64,000 nt of DNA from Flavobacteriales bacterium. Lineage in GTDB: Bacteria > Bacteroidota > Bacteroidia > Flavobacteriales > Flavobacteriaceae. Below are positions 54,409-64,000 of this stretch, piece after piece; position 1 is the stretch's first letter, and each line of letters begins with the position of its first letter. The notes below the pieces were generated by a model that saw nothing but the letters and a program-made list of their open reading frames with translations, was not told the DNA's origin and searched no databases. The DNA lies in NCBI GenBank assembly GCA_018335925.1, contig JAGXRF010000043.1, positions 1-64,000 of the forward strand, written 5' to 3'. A program made the position numbers and the translations under genes.

Positions 54409-55371
54409 ATGATTTTTAACGACATACATAAAGCAAAAGCAATTTTAGAAAAAGGAGAGGTGGTTGCCATACCAACGGAAACAGTGTATGGCTTGGCTGC
54501 CAATATTTTTGATACAGAAGCTTTAAAAAAAATATACCAAATCAAGCAACGTCCGGCTCAAAACCCATTGATTGTTCATATTGGACAAACCAAATGGTTA
54601 GAAGTAATTTGCTCTGAAATTCCAACCAAAGCATACCAATTAATGGAGGCTTTTTGGCCTGGTCCTTTGACCATTATTTTGCCGAAAACGGATAAAATCA
54701 ATGCAATTGTTTCTGCCAATCAAACAACTGTAGGTGTTAGAATGCCTGCACATGCCAAAACTTTAGAGCTTTTGCAAAATTTAGATTTTCCTGTAGCTGC
54801 ACCAAGTGCCAATCCGTATACCAAAATTAGTCCTACTACAGCACAAATGGTAGATCAATTTTACCAAGGAAAGCTACCAATTTTAGAAGGTGGTGCTTGT
54901 AAAAGCGGATTAGAGTCAACCATAGTGGCTTTGGAAAACAACCAAGTGATTTGTTTGCGTTTGGGTGCCATTAGTTTGGAACAATTAGAAGAAGTTTTAG
55001 GAGAACCAGTTTCTTTAAAAAACAATGGGCAAACCCAAATGATTGCTCCAGGTTTGGCAAAAAAGCATTATGCTCCAAATACTCCATTGGTGGTTTTAGA
55101 GCAATTGGATCAAATTCCGATAGAATTGACCAATAAAAAAGTTGCCCGAATTTTACCAAGCGGAAAAAAAGAGCATGTAAACGACTTTGTATTAAGTACA
55201 GAGGGTAGTTTACAGCAAATGGCAGAAAATTTTTATGCCACTTTGTTCGCAGTAGATCAAATGAATTTTGATGTTATTTTCATAGAAAAATTTCCTAACA
55301 CACAACTAGGCAGAGCTTTAAACGATCGTTTAGATCGAGCAAAGTTTCAACAAGAATTAAGTATATTATGA
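54409..55371 (+). CDS. L-threonylcarbamoyladenylate synthase (Sua5/TsaC2 type)
   Basis: This 320-residue enzyme makes threonylcarbamoyl-AMP from Thr, bicarbonate and ATP for t6A37 of ANN-decoding tRNAs. The YrdC core shows KGEVVAIPTETVYGLAAN, KQRPAQNPLIVHI, WPGPLTIIL, VGVRMPAH and PVAAPSANPYTKISPTT. The C-terminal Sua5 domain (about 210-320) follows the linker SPG-like APGLAKKHYAP. I used the ATG immediately before IFNDIHKAKAI; a longer frame overlaps the previous gene. It needs bicarbonate, which is interesting beside a bicarbonate permease. Confidence 0.93.
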   Translation: MIFNDIHKAKAILEKGEVVAIPTETVYGLAANIFDTEALKKIYQIKQRPAQNPLIVHIGQTKWLEVICSEIPTKAYQLMEAFWPGPLTIILPKTDKINAIVSANQTTVGVRMPAHAKTLELLQNLDFPVAAPSANPYTKISPTTAQMVDQFYQGKLPILEGGACKSGLESTIVALENNQVICLRLGAISLEQLEEVLGEPVSLKNNGQTQMIAPGLAKKHYAPNTPLVVLEQLDQIPIELTNKKVARILPSGKKEHVNDFVLSTEGSLQQMAENFYATLFAVDQMNFDVIFIEKFPNTQLGRALNDRLDRAKFQQELSIL

Positions 55372-56330
55372 ATTTAGAACTTCTTCAAGATAATTTAACC
55401 AACCCGGCTTTACTGTTTTTTATTCTCGGAATTTTGGCAGTAAGGTTAAAAAGTGATTTAGAAATACCATCTAATTCCTCCAAATTTATTTCGTTGTATC
55501 TTTTGTTTGCCATTGGCTTTAAAGGTGGACAAGAGTTGGCTCATAGCCATTTAGATGCGAGTATTTTATGGACAATGTTATTCGGAATCCTTATTGCTGT
55601 GGTAATACCTGTATATACCTTCTTTTTGTTAAAAACCAAGTTGAGTGTAGAAAATGCAGGAGCAATTGCGGCAGCTTATGGCTCGGTAAGTGCTGTAACT
55701 TTTGTTACTGCGGTAACATTTTTAGAAATTCAGCAAGTAGAGTTTAGCGGACACATGGTGGCTATCATGGCATTAATGGAAGCACCTGCCATTATTGTTG
55801 GGGTGATATTGATCAAAATTTTTGGGAATGGTGCCATAAATGACCAAGCCAAAATGGGGAAAATTATCAAACACTCATTTACCAACGGTAGTGTATTTTT
55901 AATTATAGGTAGTTTGATAATTGGCTACTTGGCAAGCGACCAACAAGCCATGGGTATCAAACCTTTTACGACAGATATTTTCAAAGGATTTTTAGCCATC
56001 TTTTTATTAGATATGGGAATTGTATGTGGCAAAAAGATTGAAGATTTTTTAAAGTCAGGTTGGTTTACTACCGCATTTGCCATCCTCATACCATTAATTA
56101 ATGGAGTTTTGGTAGCTTGGATTACCCAGTTTTTTTGTAGCAACCCGGGTGACCGATTTATGTTTGCCATCTTGGCAGCAAGTGCATCTTATATTGCTGT
56201 ACCTGCAGCTATGAAAATTACTGTACCAAAGGCCAATCCCGGAATTTATATTCCAATGGCATTGGCAGTAACCTTTCCGTTTAATATTACCATCGGAATG
56301 CCTATTTATTATGCCATCATCCAAGGTTAA
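55368..56330 (+). CDS. SbtA-like sodium-dependent bicarbonate permease
   Basis: This 320-residue membrane protein has about ten helices in two inverted halves, with the family segments LGILAVRLKSDLEIP, YLLFAIGFKGGQELA, AAYGSVSAVTFVTAV and SYIAVPAAMKITVPKANPGIYIPMAL. SbtA imports bicarbonate with Na+ in cyanobacteria and has homologues in marine Bacteroidota. The start ATG overlaps the Sua5 stop (ATGA), so it is tightly coupled. No typical SbtB partner lies next to it. The substrate is inferred from family only. Confidence 0.85.
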   Translation: MNLELLQDNLTNPALLFFILGILAVRLKSDLEIPSNSSKFISLYLLFAIGFKGGQELAHSHLDASILWTMLFGILIAVVIPVYTFFLLKTKLSVENAGAIAAAYGSVSAVTFVTAVTFLEIQQVEFSGHMVAIMALMEAPAIIVGVILIKIFGNGAINDQAKMGKIIKHSFTNGSVFLIIGSLIIGYLASDQQAMGIKPFTTDIFKGFLAIFLLDMGIVCGKKIEDFLKSGWFTTAFAILIPLINGVLVAWITQFFCSNPGDRFMFAILAASASYIAVPAAMKITVPKANPGIYIPMALAVTFPFNITIGMPIYYAIIQG

Positions 56331-56367
56331 ACTTGGTTAAGATAGTGTTTTTCATTTTTTGTGTTGG

Positions 56368-56414
56368 CTCCTGCCTCATCTTACACGTTTTAAGAATTGG
56401 GCAGGAGTTTTTTT
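56368..56414. terminator. Terminator after the SbtA gene
   Basis: An 8-bp stem, CTCCTGCC (56368-56375) with GGCAGGAG (56399-56406), has a 23-nt loop and is followed by eight T's. It lies between convergent genes and can serve plus-strand transcripts best. Confidence 0.8.
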
Positions 56415-58098
56415 AGTATCCTACTGCGGTATCGTCTCCTCTATAATCTGCTCCGGCTTGTAAGGTTCCGTTTGGTAATACCAAAATAGCATCTACTTTA
56501 CCCAAAATAGGTGTGTTTTTTTCAGTAATCACGTAACCTTTTTTAATGAGTTGTTTTTTTGTTTTTTCGGAGAATCCATTAGGTTCCAAAACCAATTCAT
56601 TTGGTACACCTTGATGATGAAACCTCGGAAAATTTACTGCCTTTTGCATGTTCATTTTAAATTGATGGACATTTAAAATAGTTTGCATTACCGAAGTGAT
56701 GATGGTTGACCCACCTGGTGTACCCACTACCATCCATAATTTACCTTCTTTTTCAATAATAGTAGGTGTCATAGAACTTAACATCCTTTTTCCTGGAGCT
56801 ATAGCATTGGCCTCAGCTCCTACCAATCCAAACATGTTCGGGACACCAGGTTTTGCAGAAAAATCATCCATTTCGTTGTTTAAAAAAAAGCCTAACTCTT
56901 CTACATAAATTTTACTTCCGTATGCATCGTTTATGGTGGTAGTTGCTGCTATGGCATTTCCTTCAGCATCTACAATAGAATAATGGGTAGTTTCGGTTGA
57001 TTCGTGAACCAAAATATTTCCATGATTTATTTTTGATATCGGAGTTGCTTTCTTTGACTGAAAAGTCGACATTCTTTCTTTTAAATAAGATGGGTCTAAA
57101 AGTTTTTGGGTTGGAATTTTTACAAAATCAGGATCTCCTAAATAAAAGTTTCTATCAGTATAAGCCCTTTTACAGGCTTCAGCTATTAAATGAATGTAAG
57201 AATCGTCATGTTTTGTATGTTTTTGAATTGATTTACTTTCTAACATTCCAAAAATTTGACCCAAAGTTATGCCGCCACTGCTAGGTGGAGGCATGGAATA
57301 AATTTGCAAATCTTGAAATCGAAAGGCTATTGGTTTTCTCCAAACTACTTGGTAATTTTTCAAATCCTCTAAAGTGATGATTCCGCCTTTTTGCTGTAAA
57401 AAGGCCACCAATTGTTGACCAATTTCTCCTTCGTAAAATGCTTTTTTTCCTGATTTCTGAATTTTTTTCAAGGTATTGGCTAATGCCAAATATCGAATGG
57501 TATCTCCCGGAGCATACACTTTAGATAGTAGAGATTCATTCCCATTAGTTTCGATTAAAATAGGTCGATATTTTGTTAATCGATCTGCTTGTTTTTGGGT
57601 CACCACTACCCCTCGTAATGCCAATTGTATGACGGGTTCTACTATTTGTTCCCAAGATAACTTTCCAAATTTTTGATGCACTTCCCAAACTCCAGCTATG
57701 GTTCCGGGTACGCCAACTGCCAACGGACTATGGGTACTTAATCCGGAAATTACGTTTTTACTTTCATCTAAAAACATTTCTTTATGTGCTGCCATTGGTG
57801 CTTTTTCTCGGTAATCTAAAGTGCCAATTTCTCCATTGTTTTTCCGATACACCATAAAGCCACCACCTCCAATATTTCCTGCATACGGATAGGCAACTGC
57901 CAATGCCAATTCGGTGGCAACCATGGCATCAAAAGCATTGCCTCCTTGCTTTAAAATTTGAATTCCAATTTCAGAGGCCTCTTTTCTAGCAGAAACCACC
58001 ATGGCATGGGGTGATTCAACTACTTTTTGTCCGTAGAGGAAAGGAAATAAAAAAAGTACTAAAAAGTACTTTCGAGTTCTTTGATTTTTAGTGTGCAT
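56413..58098 (-). CDS. Gamma-glutamyltransferase
   Basis: This 561-residue Ntn-hydrolase has a signal peptide ([23 protein letters not shown]). The large subunit carries [15 protein letters not shown] and [11 protein letters not shown]. Autoprocessing should occur at the Thr of [12 protein letters not shown] (near 371), the N-terminal nucleophile of the small subunit, followed by MLSSMTPTI and [12 protein letters not shown]. It hydrolyses or transfers gamma-glutamyl groups from glutathione in the periplasm. The ATG chosen overlaps the AcpH gene by 40 bases; a later signal-peptide start is not apparent. Confidence 0.93.
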   Translation of the reverse strand: MHTKNQRTRKYFLVLFLFPFLYGQKVVESPHAMVVSARKEASEIGIQILKQGGNAFDAMVATELALAVAYPYAGNIGGGGFMVYRKNNGEIGTLDYREKAPMAAHKEMFLDESKNVISGLSTHSPLAVGVPGTIAGVWEVHQKFGKLSWEQIVEPVIQLALRGVVVTQKQADRLTKYRPILIETNGNESLLSKVYAPGDTIRYLALANTLKKIQKSGKKAFYEGEIGQQLVAFLQQKGGIITLEDLKNYQVVWRKPIAFRFQDLQIYSMPPPSSGGITLGQIFGMLESKSIQKHTKHDDSYIHLIAEACKRAYTDRNFYLGDPDFVKIPTQKLLDPSYLKERMSTFQSKKATPISKINHGNILVHESTETTHYSIVDAEGNAIAATTTINDAYGSKIYVEELGFFLNNEMDDFSAKPGVPNMFGLVGAEANAIAPGKRMLSSMTPTIIEKEGKLWMVVGTPGGSTIITSVMQTILNVHQFKMNMQKAVNFPRFHHQGVPNELVLEPNGFSEKTKKQLIKKGYVITEKNTPILGKVDAILVLPNGTLQAGADYRGDDTAVGY

Positions 58099-58655
58099 TG
58101 TTGTTGTAAATCCTGAAAAAATTGAAAAAATTCTTGTTCCATTTCGGTTTCCCATATTTGCAATTCTTTGGTTGCAAATTGCATTTTCGATTTAAAACCT
58201 GTTCGGTAATCCATTTGATATAAAATTCGTTGCATTCCTTGGATACTTTGGTAACTTACCAACCAATTATCTGCAATCATGTGTTTGCTCATGCGTTGAA
58301 TTTTGTCTGGCAACAAATCTCGATGTTCTTGTAATAATTGGTAAAAGTTATTAGCAAATGCTTCCAGGCTATTCTGGTGGAATTTACCCCAATTTTTGGC
58401 CAAAAAATAATCGTAATACATGTCGGTGATGACACCCGAATAATGTCCGTAGTTCTCATGCAAACGATGTTTGGTTTGTCTAAAAACAGGGTGTTGATCG
58501 GTATAAAAATCGATAAATCGATGCAGTAAAATTCCTTTTTGAATTTTATCCGGATATTGCAAATATTGGTTTCCTCTTACCACATCTGCCATAAAGTTAC
58601 CTATGATACGAAAGGTATCATTTCCGGATAAATAAATATGTGCTAAAAAATTCAT
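58059..58655 (-). CDS. acpH: Acyl-carrier-protein phosphodiesterase (AcpH family)
   Basis: This 198-residue HD-like protein starts [13 protein letters not shown] and has the metal-binding elements [50 protein letters not shown]. The family removes 4'-phosphopantetheine from ACP in E. coli. Length matches. It overlaps the downstream gamma-glutamyltransferase start by 40 bases, suggesting coupled translation. Confidence 0.9.
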   Translation of the reverse strand: MNFLAHIYLSGNDTFRIIGNFMADVVRGNQYLQYPDKIQKGILLHRFIDFYTDQHPVFRQTKHRLHENYGHYSGVITDMYYDYFLAKNWGKFHQNSLEAFANNFYQLLQEHRDLLPDKIQRMSKHMIADNWLVSYQSIQGMQRILYQMDYRTGFKSKMQFATKELQIWETEMEQEFFQFFQDLQQQCTLKIKELESTF

Positions 58656-58744
58656 TGCAACTAAGATAGTATTTTTTTTATATCGAACATGATTTGGTTA
58701 TTTTTGGGTTTTTGAAATAATTTACAATTCACAATATTCAACTT

Positions 58745-60133
58745 ATGACATTGATCAAATCAATATCCGGAATTCGAGGCACTATTGGTGGTGCTCCTAA
58801 TGATAATTTAACACCATTAGATGCAGTAAAATTTGCTGCAGCCTATGGCACTTGGCTAAAAAGTCACTTTGCCAACCAAAAATGTACTGTGGTAATCGGA
58901 AGAGATGCCAGAATTTCAGGACCAATGATACACGATTTGGTGATGCAAACCCTGGTTGGATTAGGAATTGATATCATTAATTTAGGATTGTCTACCACAC
59001 CAACGGTGGAGGTAGCGGTGCCTTTAGAAAAGGCACAAGGTGGAATCATTTTAACTGCTTCACACAATCCAAAACAATGGAATGCCTTAAAATTGTTGAA
59101 CGAAAAAGGGGAGTTTATATCTGCGGCAGACGGTGCCATTATTTTAAGTTTGGCTGAGAAAGAAGAATTTCACTTTGCAGAAGTTGACGATTTGGGAACT
59201 ATAACGGACAATGATGCCTACATGGACATCCATATTGAAGAAGTTTTGGCTTTGCCACTGGTGCAGAAAGATTTGGTGCAAAGCAAGTCATTTAAAGTGG
59301 TAGTGGATGGTGTGAATTCTTCGGGAGGAATTATCATCCCTAAATTATTGAAAGAATTGGGAGTAGAAGTGGTGGAGTTGTATTGCGAACCCAATGGACA
59401 TTTTCCGCACAACCCGGAACCTTTAAAAGAGCACTTGACAGATATTTGCCAAAAAGTAATAGAGGAAAAGGCTGATTTTGGCATTGTGGTAGATCCTGAT
59501 GTTGATAGATTGGCTTTTATAGATGAAAAAGGAGAGATGTTTGGAGAAGAATATACCTTGGTAGCTGTTGCAGATTATGTGTTGGGTAAAACTCCCGGAA
59601 ATACCGTTTCCAATTTATCGTCTTCCAGAGCATTGCGTGAAGTTACCCAAAAGCATGGAGGGACTTACCAAGCAAGTGCAGTAGGGGAGGTGAATGTGGT
59701 AGAATTAATGAAAGCAACCAATACCATCATTGGAGGAGAAGGAAATGGTGGAATTATTTATCCGGAGTTACATTACGGTAGAGATGCTTTGGTGGGTGTT
59801 GCTTTGTTTTTAAGTTATTTGGCAGAGAAAAACCAAAACGTTTCCGAGATTAGGGCATCATTACCTAGCTTTTTTATGAGCAAAAATAAAATTGAACTTA
59901 CACCACAAATCAATGTAGATGAAGTGCTGAATCAAGTACAGCAAAAATATGCTTCAGAGGAAATTACTACCATTGATGGTGTAAAAATTGATTTTGCAAA
60001 TAGTTGGGTGCATTTACGAAAGTCCAACACCGAGCCTATTATTCGTATTTACACCGAAGCAACTTCGCAAGAAGATGCAGATTCTTTGGCAGTTCGATTT
60101 GTTTCGGAATTAAAGGAGTTTTCCGGGATATGA
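58745..60133 (+). CDS. glmM: Phosphoglucosamine mutase
   Basis: This 462-residue alpha-phosphohexomutase converts glucosamine-6-P to glucosamine-1-P for peptidoglycan and LPS. The phosphoserine loop is LTASHNPKQWNALK (Ser near 102), the Mg2+ loop DPDVDRLAF (near 244), the sugar loop GEGNGGIIYPEL and the phosphate loop RKSNTEPIIRIYTEA. The Bacteroidota GlmM group is a common match; a phosphomannomutase role cannot be ruled out. It shares an ATGA overlap with the S41 peptidase gene. Confidence 0.9.
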   Translation: MTLIKSISGIRGTIGGAPNDNLTPLDAVKFAAAYGTWLKSHFANQKCTVVIGRDARISGPMIHDLVMQTLVGLGIDIINLGLSTTPTVEVAVPLEKAQGGIILTASHNPKQWNALKLLNEKGEFISAADGAIILSLAEKEEFHFAEVDDLGTITDNDAYMDIHIEEVLALPLVQKDLVQSKSFKVVVDGVNSSGGIIIPKLLKELGVEVVELYCEPNGHFPHNPEPLKEHLTDICQKVIEEKADFGIVVDPDVDRLAFIDEKGEMFGEEYTLVAVADYVLGKTPGNTVSNLSSSRALREVTQKHGGTYQASAVGEVNVVELMKATNTIIGGEGNGGIIYPELHYGRDALVGVALFLSYLAEKNQNVSEIRASLPSFFMSKNKIELTPQINVDEVLNQVQQKYASEEITTIDGVKIDFANSWVHLRKSNTEPIIRIYTEATSQEDADSLAVRFVSELKEFSGI

Positions 60134-61710
60134 GAGGTTTATCGATTGGAATTTTTTTGCTTTTTTTTGGTTTGGTGGGATGTAACAGTGTTGCTTCCTA
60201 TCAAGCACATTTACAAAAAGAATTAACTCCAGAGCAGCAAAAAAAAGACATTCGTTTTGCCCAAAAAAAAATCAATAAATTACATCCAAGCATCGATTGG
60301 TATTTGCCAAAAGGAGCTTTTGACCATTCGATGGATAGTTTGGTTGAAGCAACTAAAAACTTTAAAAAACCAAACGATTTATTTTTTCAGTTAAGTCCGT
60401 TAGTAGCTCAAGTAAGGCAAGGACACATGCGATTAGGTTTTTTACCGGAAAAAGTCACCAAGCAAGAAGCCAAAAGAAGAAAGAAATTAGGCATGGGGCC
60501 AATGTCACAAGTCCCTATCATTTTGCATGATGAAAAATTTTATTTAAGCAGAAATCTTTCAGGCGATTCTACCATCAAGGTAGGTTCACGTTTTTTAAAA
60601 ATCAACGGAATTAGTTTGGACTCTTTATACCAAAAACATCGAAAAACCTATACTTCTGATGGTTTTAACCAAACGTATTTTCCGTATCGATTTCAAAGAA
60701 GTTTTTCCAACATTTATGCTTTAGAATTCGGATTTTTAGATAGTTTGCAATGCACTTTTTCTTGGAAAGATAGTGAGTATACTAAAATGGTTCATCGCAA
60801 GAAATCGGTGGAGAATAAAGAAAAGACTTCTTCTAAAACCACAAAAGACACCACAAAAGTTATTTCTACCAAGCAAATTACCTTTTCTAAAAAAGAAAAC
60901 ATCCGAAAGAAAAAAAGAATTTTTGGTTACGATGTTGCCTCTTCAAAATTTCAAAGAGAATTGCAATGGATAGGAAAAGATTCTGCCGTGGCATATCTAA
61001 AAATTAGGGGATTTTCTAAAGGAAGATATCGCAAAGCCTACCAACAAATTTTTGATGAAATTACGCAAAAGCAAGGCAAATATTTGGTAATTGATTTGCG
61101 TGATAATCCAGGAGGATTGTTAAATGAAATTACGGAATTATACAGCTATTTGAGCGATAAGCCTTTCCAAATGATTGATACACCTACAGTGGTTTCAAAA
61201 ACATCCATGTTATCACCGTATTGGAATACCGCACCATGGTATGCTTATCCCATAGCGGTTCCTATGTATCCGTTTTTTGCGGTTTTCCAAACGATAAAGA
61301 CAAAAAAAACGACACAAGGTACTTACCAATATGCCTTGGAAAGTTCTAAAATTAAAACTCCGAAACCAAACAATTTTAAAGGAGAAGTTTTTGTATTGAT
61401 TAACGGTGGTAGTTTTTCTGCCTCGTGTTTGTTTTCTTCCATGGTGCAAACTGAGAGGAGAGGAATTTTAATAGGAGAAGAAACCGGTGGTACCGCTCAC
61501 GGAACGGTTGCTGGTTTTATGCCAGTGTATCGTTTGCCAAATTCAAAATTGCCATTGCGATTAGGAATTATGGATATTCGTCCGGTTAAAGTAAAAGGAG
61601 TTGAGGGAAGAGGTGTGCTTCCGGACATAGAACTTTTACCAAGTTTAGAAGATAAATTACAACGAAAAGACCCTGAATTGGGTTGGGTTTTGAATAAGTT
61701 ACAAAAGTAA
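60130..61710 (+). CDS. S41-family peptidase, lipoprotein
   Basis: This 526-residue protein has a lipoprotein signal (MRGLSIGIFLLFFGLVGC). A helical N-terminal region (about 25-110) and a PDZ-like segment (LKINGISLDSLYQKH) precede the S41 (tail-specific protease) domain, with YLVIDLRDNPGGLLNEITELYSYL and the catalytic Ser in NGGSFSASCLFSSM (near 430), then EETGGTAHG. A Lys/Thr-rich insertion lies near residues 225-265. It should cleave C-terminal tails of periplasmic proteins. The ATG overlaps the glmM stop. Confidence 0.9.
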   Translation: MRGLSIGIFLLFFGLVGCNSVASYQAHLQKELTPEQQKKDIRFAQKKINKLHPSIDWYLPKGAFDHSMDSLVEATKNFKKPNDLFFQLSPLVAQVRQGHMRLGFLPEKVTKQEAKRRKKLGMGPMSQVPIILHDEKFYLSRNLSGDSTIKVGSRFLKINGISLDSLYQKHRKTYTSDGFNQTYFPYRFQRSFSNIYALEFGFLDSLQCTFSWKDSEYTKMVHRKKSVENKEKTSSKTTKDTTKVISTKQITFSKKENIRKKKRIFGYDVASSKFQRELQWIGKDSAVAYLKIRGFSKGRYRKAYQQIFDEITQKQGKYLVIDLRDNPGGLLNEITELYSYLSDKPFQMIDTPTVVSKTSMLSPYWNTAPWYAYPIAVPMYPFFAVFQTIKTKKTTQGTYQYALESSKIKTPKPNNFKGEVFVLINGGSFSASCLFSSMVQTERRGILIGEETGGTAHGTVAGFMPVYRLPNSKLPLRLGIMDIRPVKVKGVEGRGVLPDIELLPSLEDKLQRKDPELGWVLNKLQK

Positions 61711-61783
61711 TCATTGCAAAAGTAGTATTTGTAATTGGTGTAAATACTGTATTTTTATGACCAACTAACCAAACTAAAATACC

Positions 61784-63328
61784 ATGAGTGAAACATCTGC
61801 ACCAAAAGGTTTTGTAAACAAAGCTTTGGACTTTATTGAGAAAAAAGGAAACAAACTTCCTGATCCGGCCATCCTATTTTTAAGTTTGATGGTTTTGATT
61901 TGGGTGTTGTCTGCTATTTTTTCGGGAGTCAGTTTTTCTGAAATCGACCCAAGGACAGGTTCAGCTATTGAAATTGTCAATTTATTAAGTGGAACTTCAT
62001 TGGCAGCTTTTTTGTCAAATATGGTTACTACATTTACCAGTTTTGCTCCACTCGGAATTGTGTTGGTTGCCATGTTAGGAGTAGGAGTTGCGGAACACTC
62101 AGGCTATATTAATGCGGGCTTAAAAACCATGTTAGGAGTTACACCAAAATTCTTATTAACTCCCATGTTAATTTTGGTTGCAATTGTTTCGCATACCGCA
62201 ACCGATGCCGGTTATGTATTGGTTATTCCATTAGGAGGAGTGATTTTTTATGCTGCTGGCAGACATCCGTTGGCTGGTATTGCAGCTGCTTTTGCAGGAG
62301 TTTCCGGTGGATTTAGTGCAAACTTTATTCCTTCTGGGATAGATCCATTACTGCAAGGATTTACCCAATCTGCTGCACAAATTATCGACCCGAATATTCA
62401 ACTTAATCCACTAAATAACTGGTTTTTTACTTCTGCTTCTACTTTATTAATTGTTTTGGTAGGATGGTTTTTAACCGACAGAATTGTTGAGCCTCGATTG
62501 AAAAAAGTTGAGGTGGTAATTGAAGATAATGAAGAGCCAACGATGGATGCGTTGACTTCTAAAGAAAGAATAGCGTTTTGGGTTGCCTCAACATCCATGT
62601 TTTTATTGTTAATCGGTTTGTTTTTTTGGGCTAAAGGAGAAGATTCTGCATTACGAGCTGAAAGCGGAAAACTTACCGATTTGACCGCTCCGTTAATGCG
62701 ATCGATAGTGCCAATTATTTTTGTGGTTTTTTTAATTCCGGGTGTGATTTACGGATTTTTATCAGGAGCTTATAAAGAGTCGAAGCAAGTAATTGCTGGC
62801 ATGACCAAGTCGATGAGTGGCATGAGTTATTATATAGTGATGGCTTTTTTCTGTGCTTTGTTTATAGATGCATTTGCCAAATCAAACTTAGGAGCTTTAT
62901 TGGCTTTAAAAGGTGCCACTTTTTTACAATCGTTACAATTGGCATCTGGGGTTACTATAGTTGGAATTGTATTGTTAACCGCTTTTGTAAATTTATTTAT
63001 TGGTTCCGCATCTGCCAAATGGGCTTTGATTGCTCCAATTTTTGTTCCAATGTTAATGCAACTGGGAATTTCTCCTGATTTAACTCAAGCTGCTTACAGA
63101 GTAGGCGATTCGGTTTCTAACATAGTTACGCCTTTAATGCCTTATTTTCCTTTGGTAGTGGTATATTGTCAAAAGTATGTGAAGTCTACCGGAATTGGAA
63201 CATTGGTTTCCATGATGATTCCTTATTCCATTGCATTTTTATTGTTGTGGACAATCTTCTTGTTAATTTATTGGATGATTGGTTTCCCGTTAGGAGTTCA
63301 AGCTTCTTACGAATACATAGTTCCATAG
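61784..63328 (+). CDS. AbgT family transporter
   Basis: This 514-residue transporter has about 11-13 helices and the AbgT pattern GFVNKALDFIEKKGNKLPDPAILFLSLMVLIW at the start and SGGFSANFIPSGIDPLLQGF and SASAKWALIAPIFVPML inside. AbgT of E. coli imports p-aminobenzoyl-glutamate; MtrF/YdaH relatives export sulfonamides. Either direction is possible. It is monocistronic. Confidence 0.93.
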   Translation: MSETSAPKGFVNKALDFIEKKGNKLPDPAILFLSLMVLIWVLSAIFSGVSFSEIDPRTGSAIEIVNLLSGTSLAAFLSNMVTTFTSFAPLGIVLVAMLGVGVAEHSGYINAGLKTMLGVTPKFLLTPMLILVAIVSHTATDAGYVLVIPLGGVIFYAAGRHPLAGIAAAFAGVSGGFSANFIPSGIDPLLQGFTQSAAQIIDPNIQLNPLNNWFFTSASTLLIVLVGWFLTDRIVEPRLKKVEVVIEDNEEPTMDALTSKERIAFWVASTSMFLLLIGLFFWAKGEDSALRAESGKLTDLTAPLMRSIVPIIFVVFLIPGVIYGFLSGAYKESKQVIAGMTKSMSGMSYYIVMAFFCALFIDAFAKSNLGALLALKGATFLQSLQLASGVTIVGIVLLTAFVNLFIGSASAKWALIAPIFVPMLMQLGISPDLTQAAYRVGDSVSNIVTPLMPYFPLVVVYCQKYVKSTGIGTLVSMMIPYSIAFLLLWTIFLLIYWMIGFPLGVQASYEYIVP

Positions 63329-63353
63329 TCTAGAAAATCAACATCTTAAATTT

Positions 63354-63401
63354 ACTCTGTGGTCAAACGGATTTATTTCGCAAACATCACAGAGTTTTTT
63401 A
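63354..63401. terminator. Terminator after the AbgT gene
   Basis: An 8-bp stem, ACTCTGTG (63354-63361) with CACAGAGT (63388-63395), has a long 26-nt loop and a run of T's behind it. It lies between convergent genes. Confidence 0.65.
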
Positions 63402-64000
63402 TTGCAAATGCTTAGGTTTTGTACCCGCATGTTTCCATCGGTTGTGTGTCCACAAATAATAAGCAGGTGCTTCTAAAATCTGCTGCTCTACTTTTCTTAT
63501 GTAAGCTTCTGAAAGTGCATAATTTTGAAAATCTTTTGGAGTTTCAGTCATCATTTCAAAAGAAGCTTGGTAGTATCCTCTTTTGATTTTCTCTACTTTC
63601 ATGTATACAATTGGCAAGTTCATTTTTTTGGCAATTTCTTCTGCTCCTACGTGTACTGGTACTTCTACACCAAAAAAAGTTGTCCAAAATTTAGATAAAT
63701 GCCAAACAGGAGATTGGTCAGCAATAAATCCAAAAGTAGCTGGAGTTGGGTCTTTTTCCAATTTTTTCATCACTTTAAAGGTGTCGTTGGTAACCACCAA
63801 TTTTGCTCCAAATTTGGTTCTAATTTTATTTACAAATAAATCAAAGTAAGGCTGATTGATTTTTTTGTAAACAATATAACTGTCAATTTTAGTATATAAA
63901 TGCAATAAACTAGTCCATTCATAAGTTGCATAATGGGCATACATTAAAATGATTTTGGAATGTTTTTTTGCAAGCTCTTGTATAAACTCCGGATTGGTAA
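63399..64000 (-). CDS. LpxL/HtrB-like lysophospholipid acyltransferase (5' end outside window)
   Basis: The minus-strand frame is open to the window edge: before the first in-window Met the codons read NPEFIQELAKKHSKIIL, so the gene is cut off. The visible 200 residues match the C-terminal part of lipid-A late acyltransferases: FGFIADQSPVW, the aromatic FWTTFFGVEVPVHVGAEEIAKKMNLPIVYM, and the terminal YYLWTHNRWKHA. These transfer a secondary acyl chain to lipid A or a related lipid at the inner membrane. The catalytic H-x-x-x-x-D/E motif lies at or beyond the edge. Confidence 0.85.
   Translation of the reverse strand, partial: TNPEFIQELAKKHSKIILMYAHYATYEWTSLLHLYTKIDSYIVYKKINQPYFDLFVNKIRTKFGAKLVVTNDTFKVMKKLEKDPTPATFGFIADQSPVWHLSKFWTTFFGVEVPVHVGAEEIAKKMNLPIVYMKVEKIKRGYYQASFEMMTETPKDFQNYALSEAYIRKVEQQILEAPAYYLWTHNRWKHAGTKPKHLQ

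Overview
The window is AT-rich chromosomal DNA from a member of the Bacteroidota, almost certainly class Flavobacteriia. The evidence is type IX secretion (T9SS) C-terminal sorting domains, a GldI-type gliding peptidyl-prolyl isomerase, an HMG-CoA synthase suggesting a mevalonate pathway, DUF4394/GSCFA/TPM/LemA families, a UpxY-type antiterminator, and promoters with the Bacteroidota TAnnTTTG -7 box instead of a sigma70 -10. Most of the window is dense housekeeping sequence, and no gene-free stretch exceeds 300 bases. The longest gap, 21641-21873, holds an inverted-repeat element and a terminator.

Layout. 1-7158: a 3.27-kb tandem duplication of [tail of a T9SS-sorted protein - secreted RCC1-repeat protein - 5' half of an ABC-F gene]. 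The left ABC-F copy is truncated and joined in frame to the T9SS protein; the right copy is intact. 7255-9902: a CtlX-like hydrolase, a Fic protein with a palindromic promoter, and a MarC-family membrane protein. 9928-17513 (minus strand): surface-polysaccharide export and nucleotide-sugar genes (Wza-like, Wzc-like, WbpP-like epimerase, Ugd, RfbB, UpxY-like antiterminator) with no glycosyltransferases in view. 17635-21640: recR, a Na+/solute symporter, a CoA-binding protein and a MATE exporter. 21874-26935 (minus): operon nrnA-gldI-cyclophilin/FKBP-HMG-CoA synthase-cyclophilin/FKBP. 26978-28390: nuclease, MscS channel, initiator tRNA. 28514-31340: GTPases era and der around a small membrane protein. 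31390-38536: DUF4394 lipoprotein, SDR, thioredoxin-like protein, TPM/TPM/LemA cluster, MerR and M23 peptidase. 38705-42297: alaS and a GSCFA protein.

42388-49869 looks like one functional neighbourhood: two small lipoproteins and an exported beta-propeller protein, then two paralogous periplasmic-TPR histidine kinases and one NarL-type response regulator. A 16-base, largely palindromic motif (14 of 16 identical) occurs upstream of both the first lipoprotein gene and the regulator gene. It lies almost the same distance from the start codon (59 and 58 nt) and from the putative -7 box, so it is a good candidate for the regulator's binding site.

50024-50580 is a small toxin-antitoxin-like pair. 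50655-56330 is a LysR regulator divergent from a tight run of isocitrate dehydrogenase, three poorly known genes (one DUF6671-like), Sua5/TsaC and an SbtA-like bicarbonate permease. 56413-64000 carries gamma-glutamyltransferase, AcpH, glmM, an S41 peptidase, an AbgT transporter and an edge-truncated LpxL-like acyltransferase.
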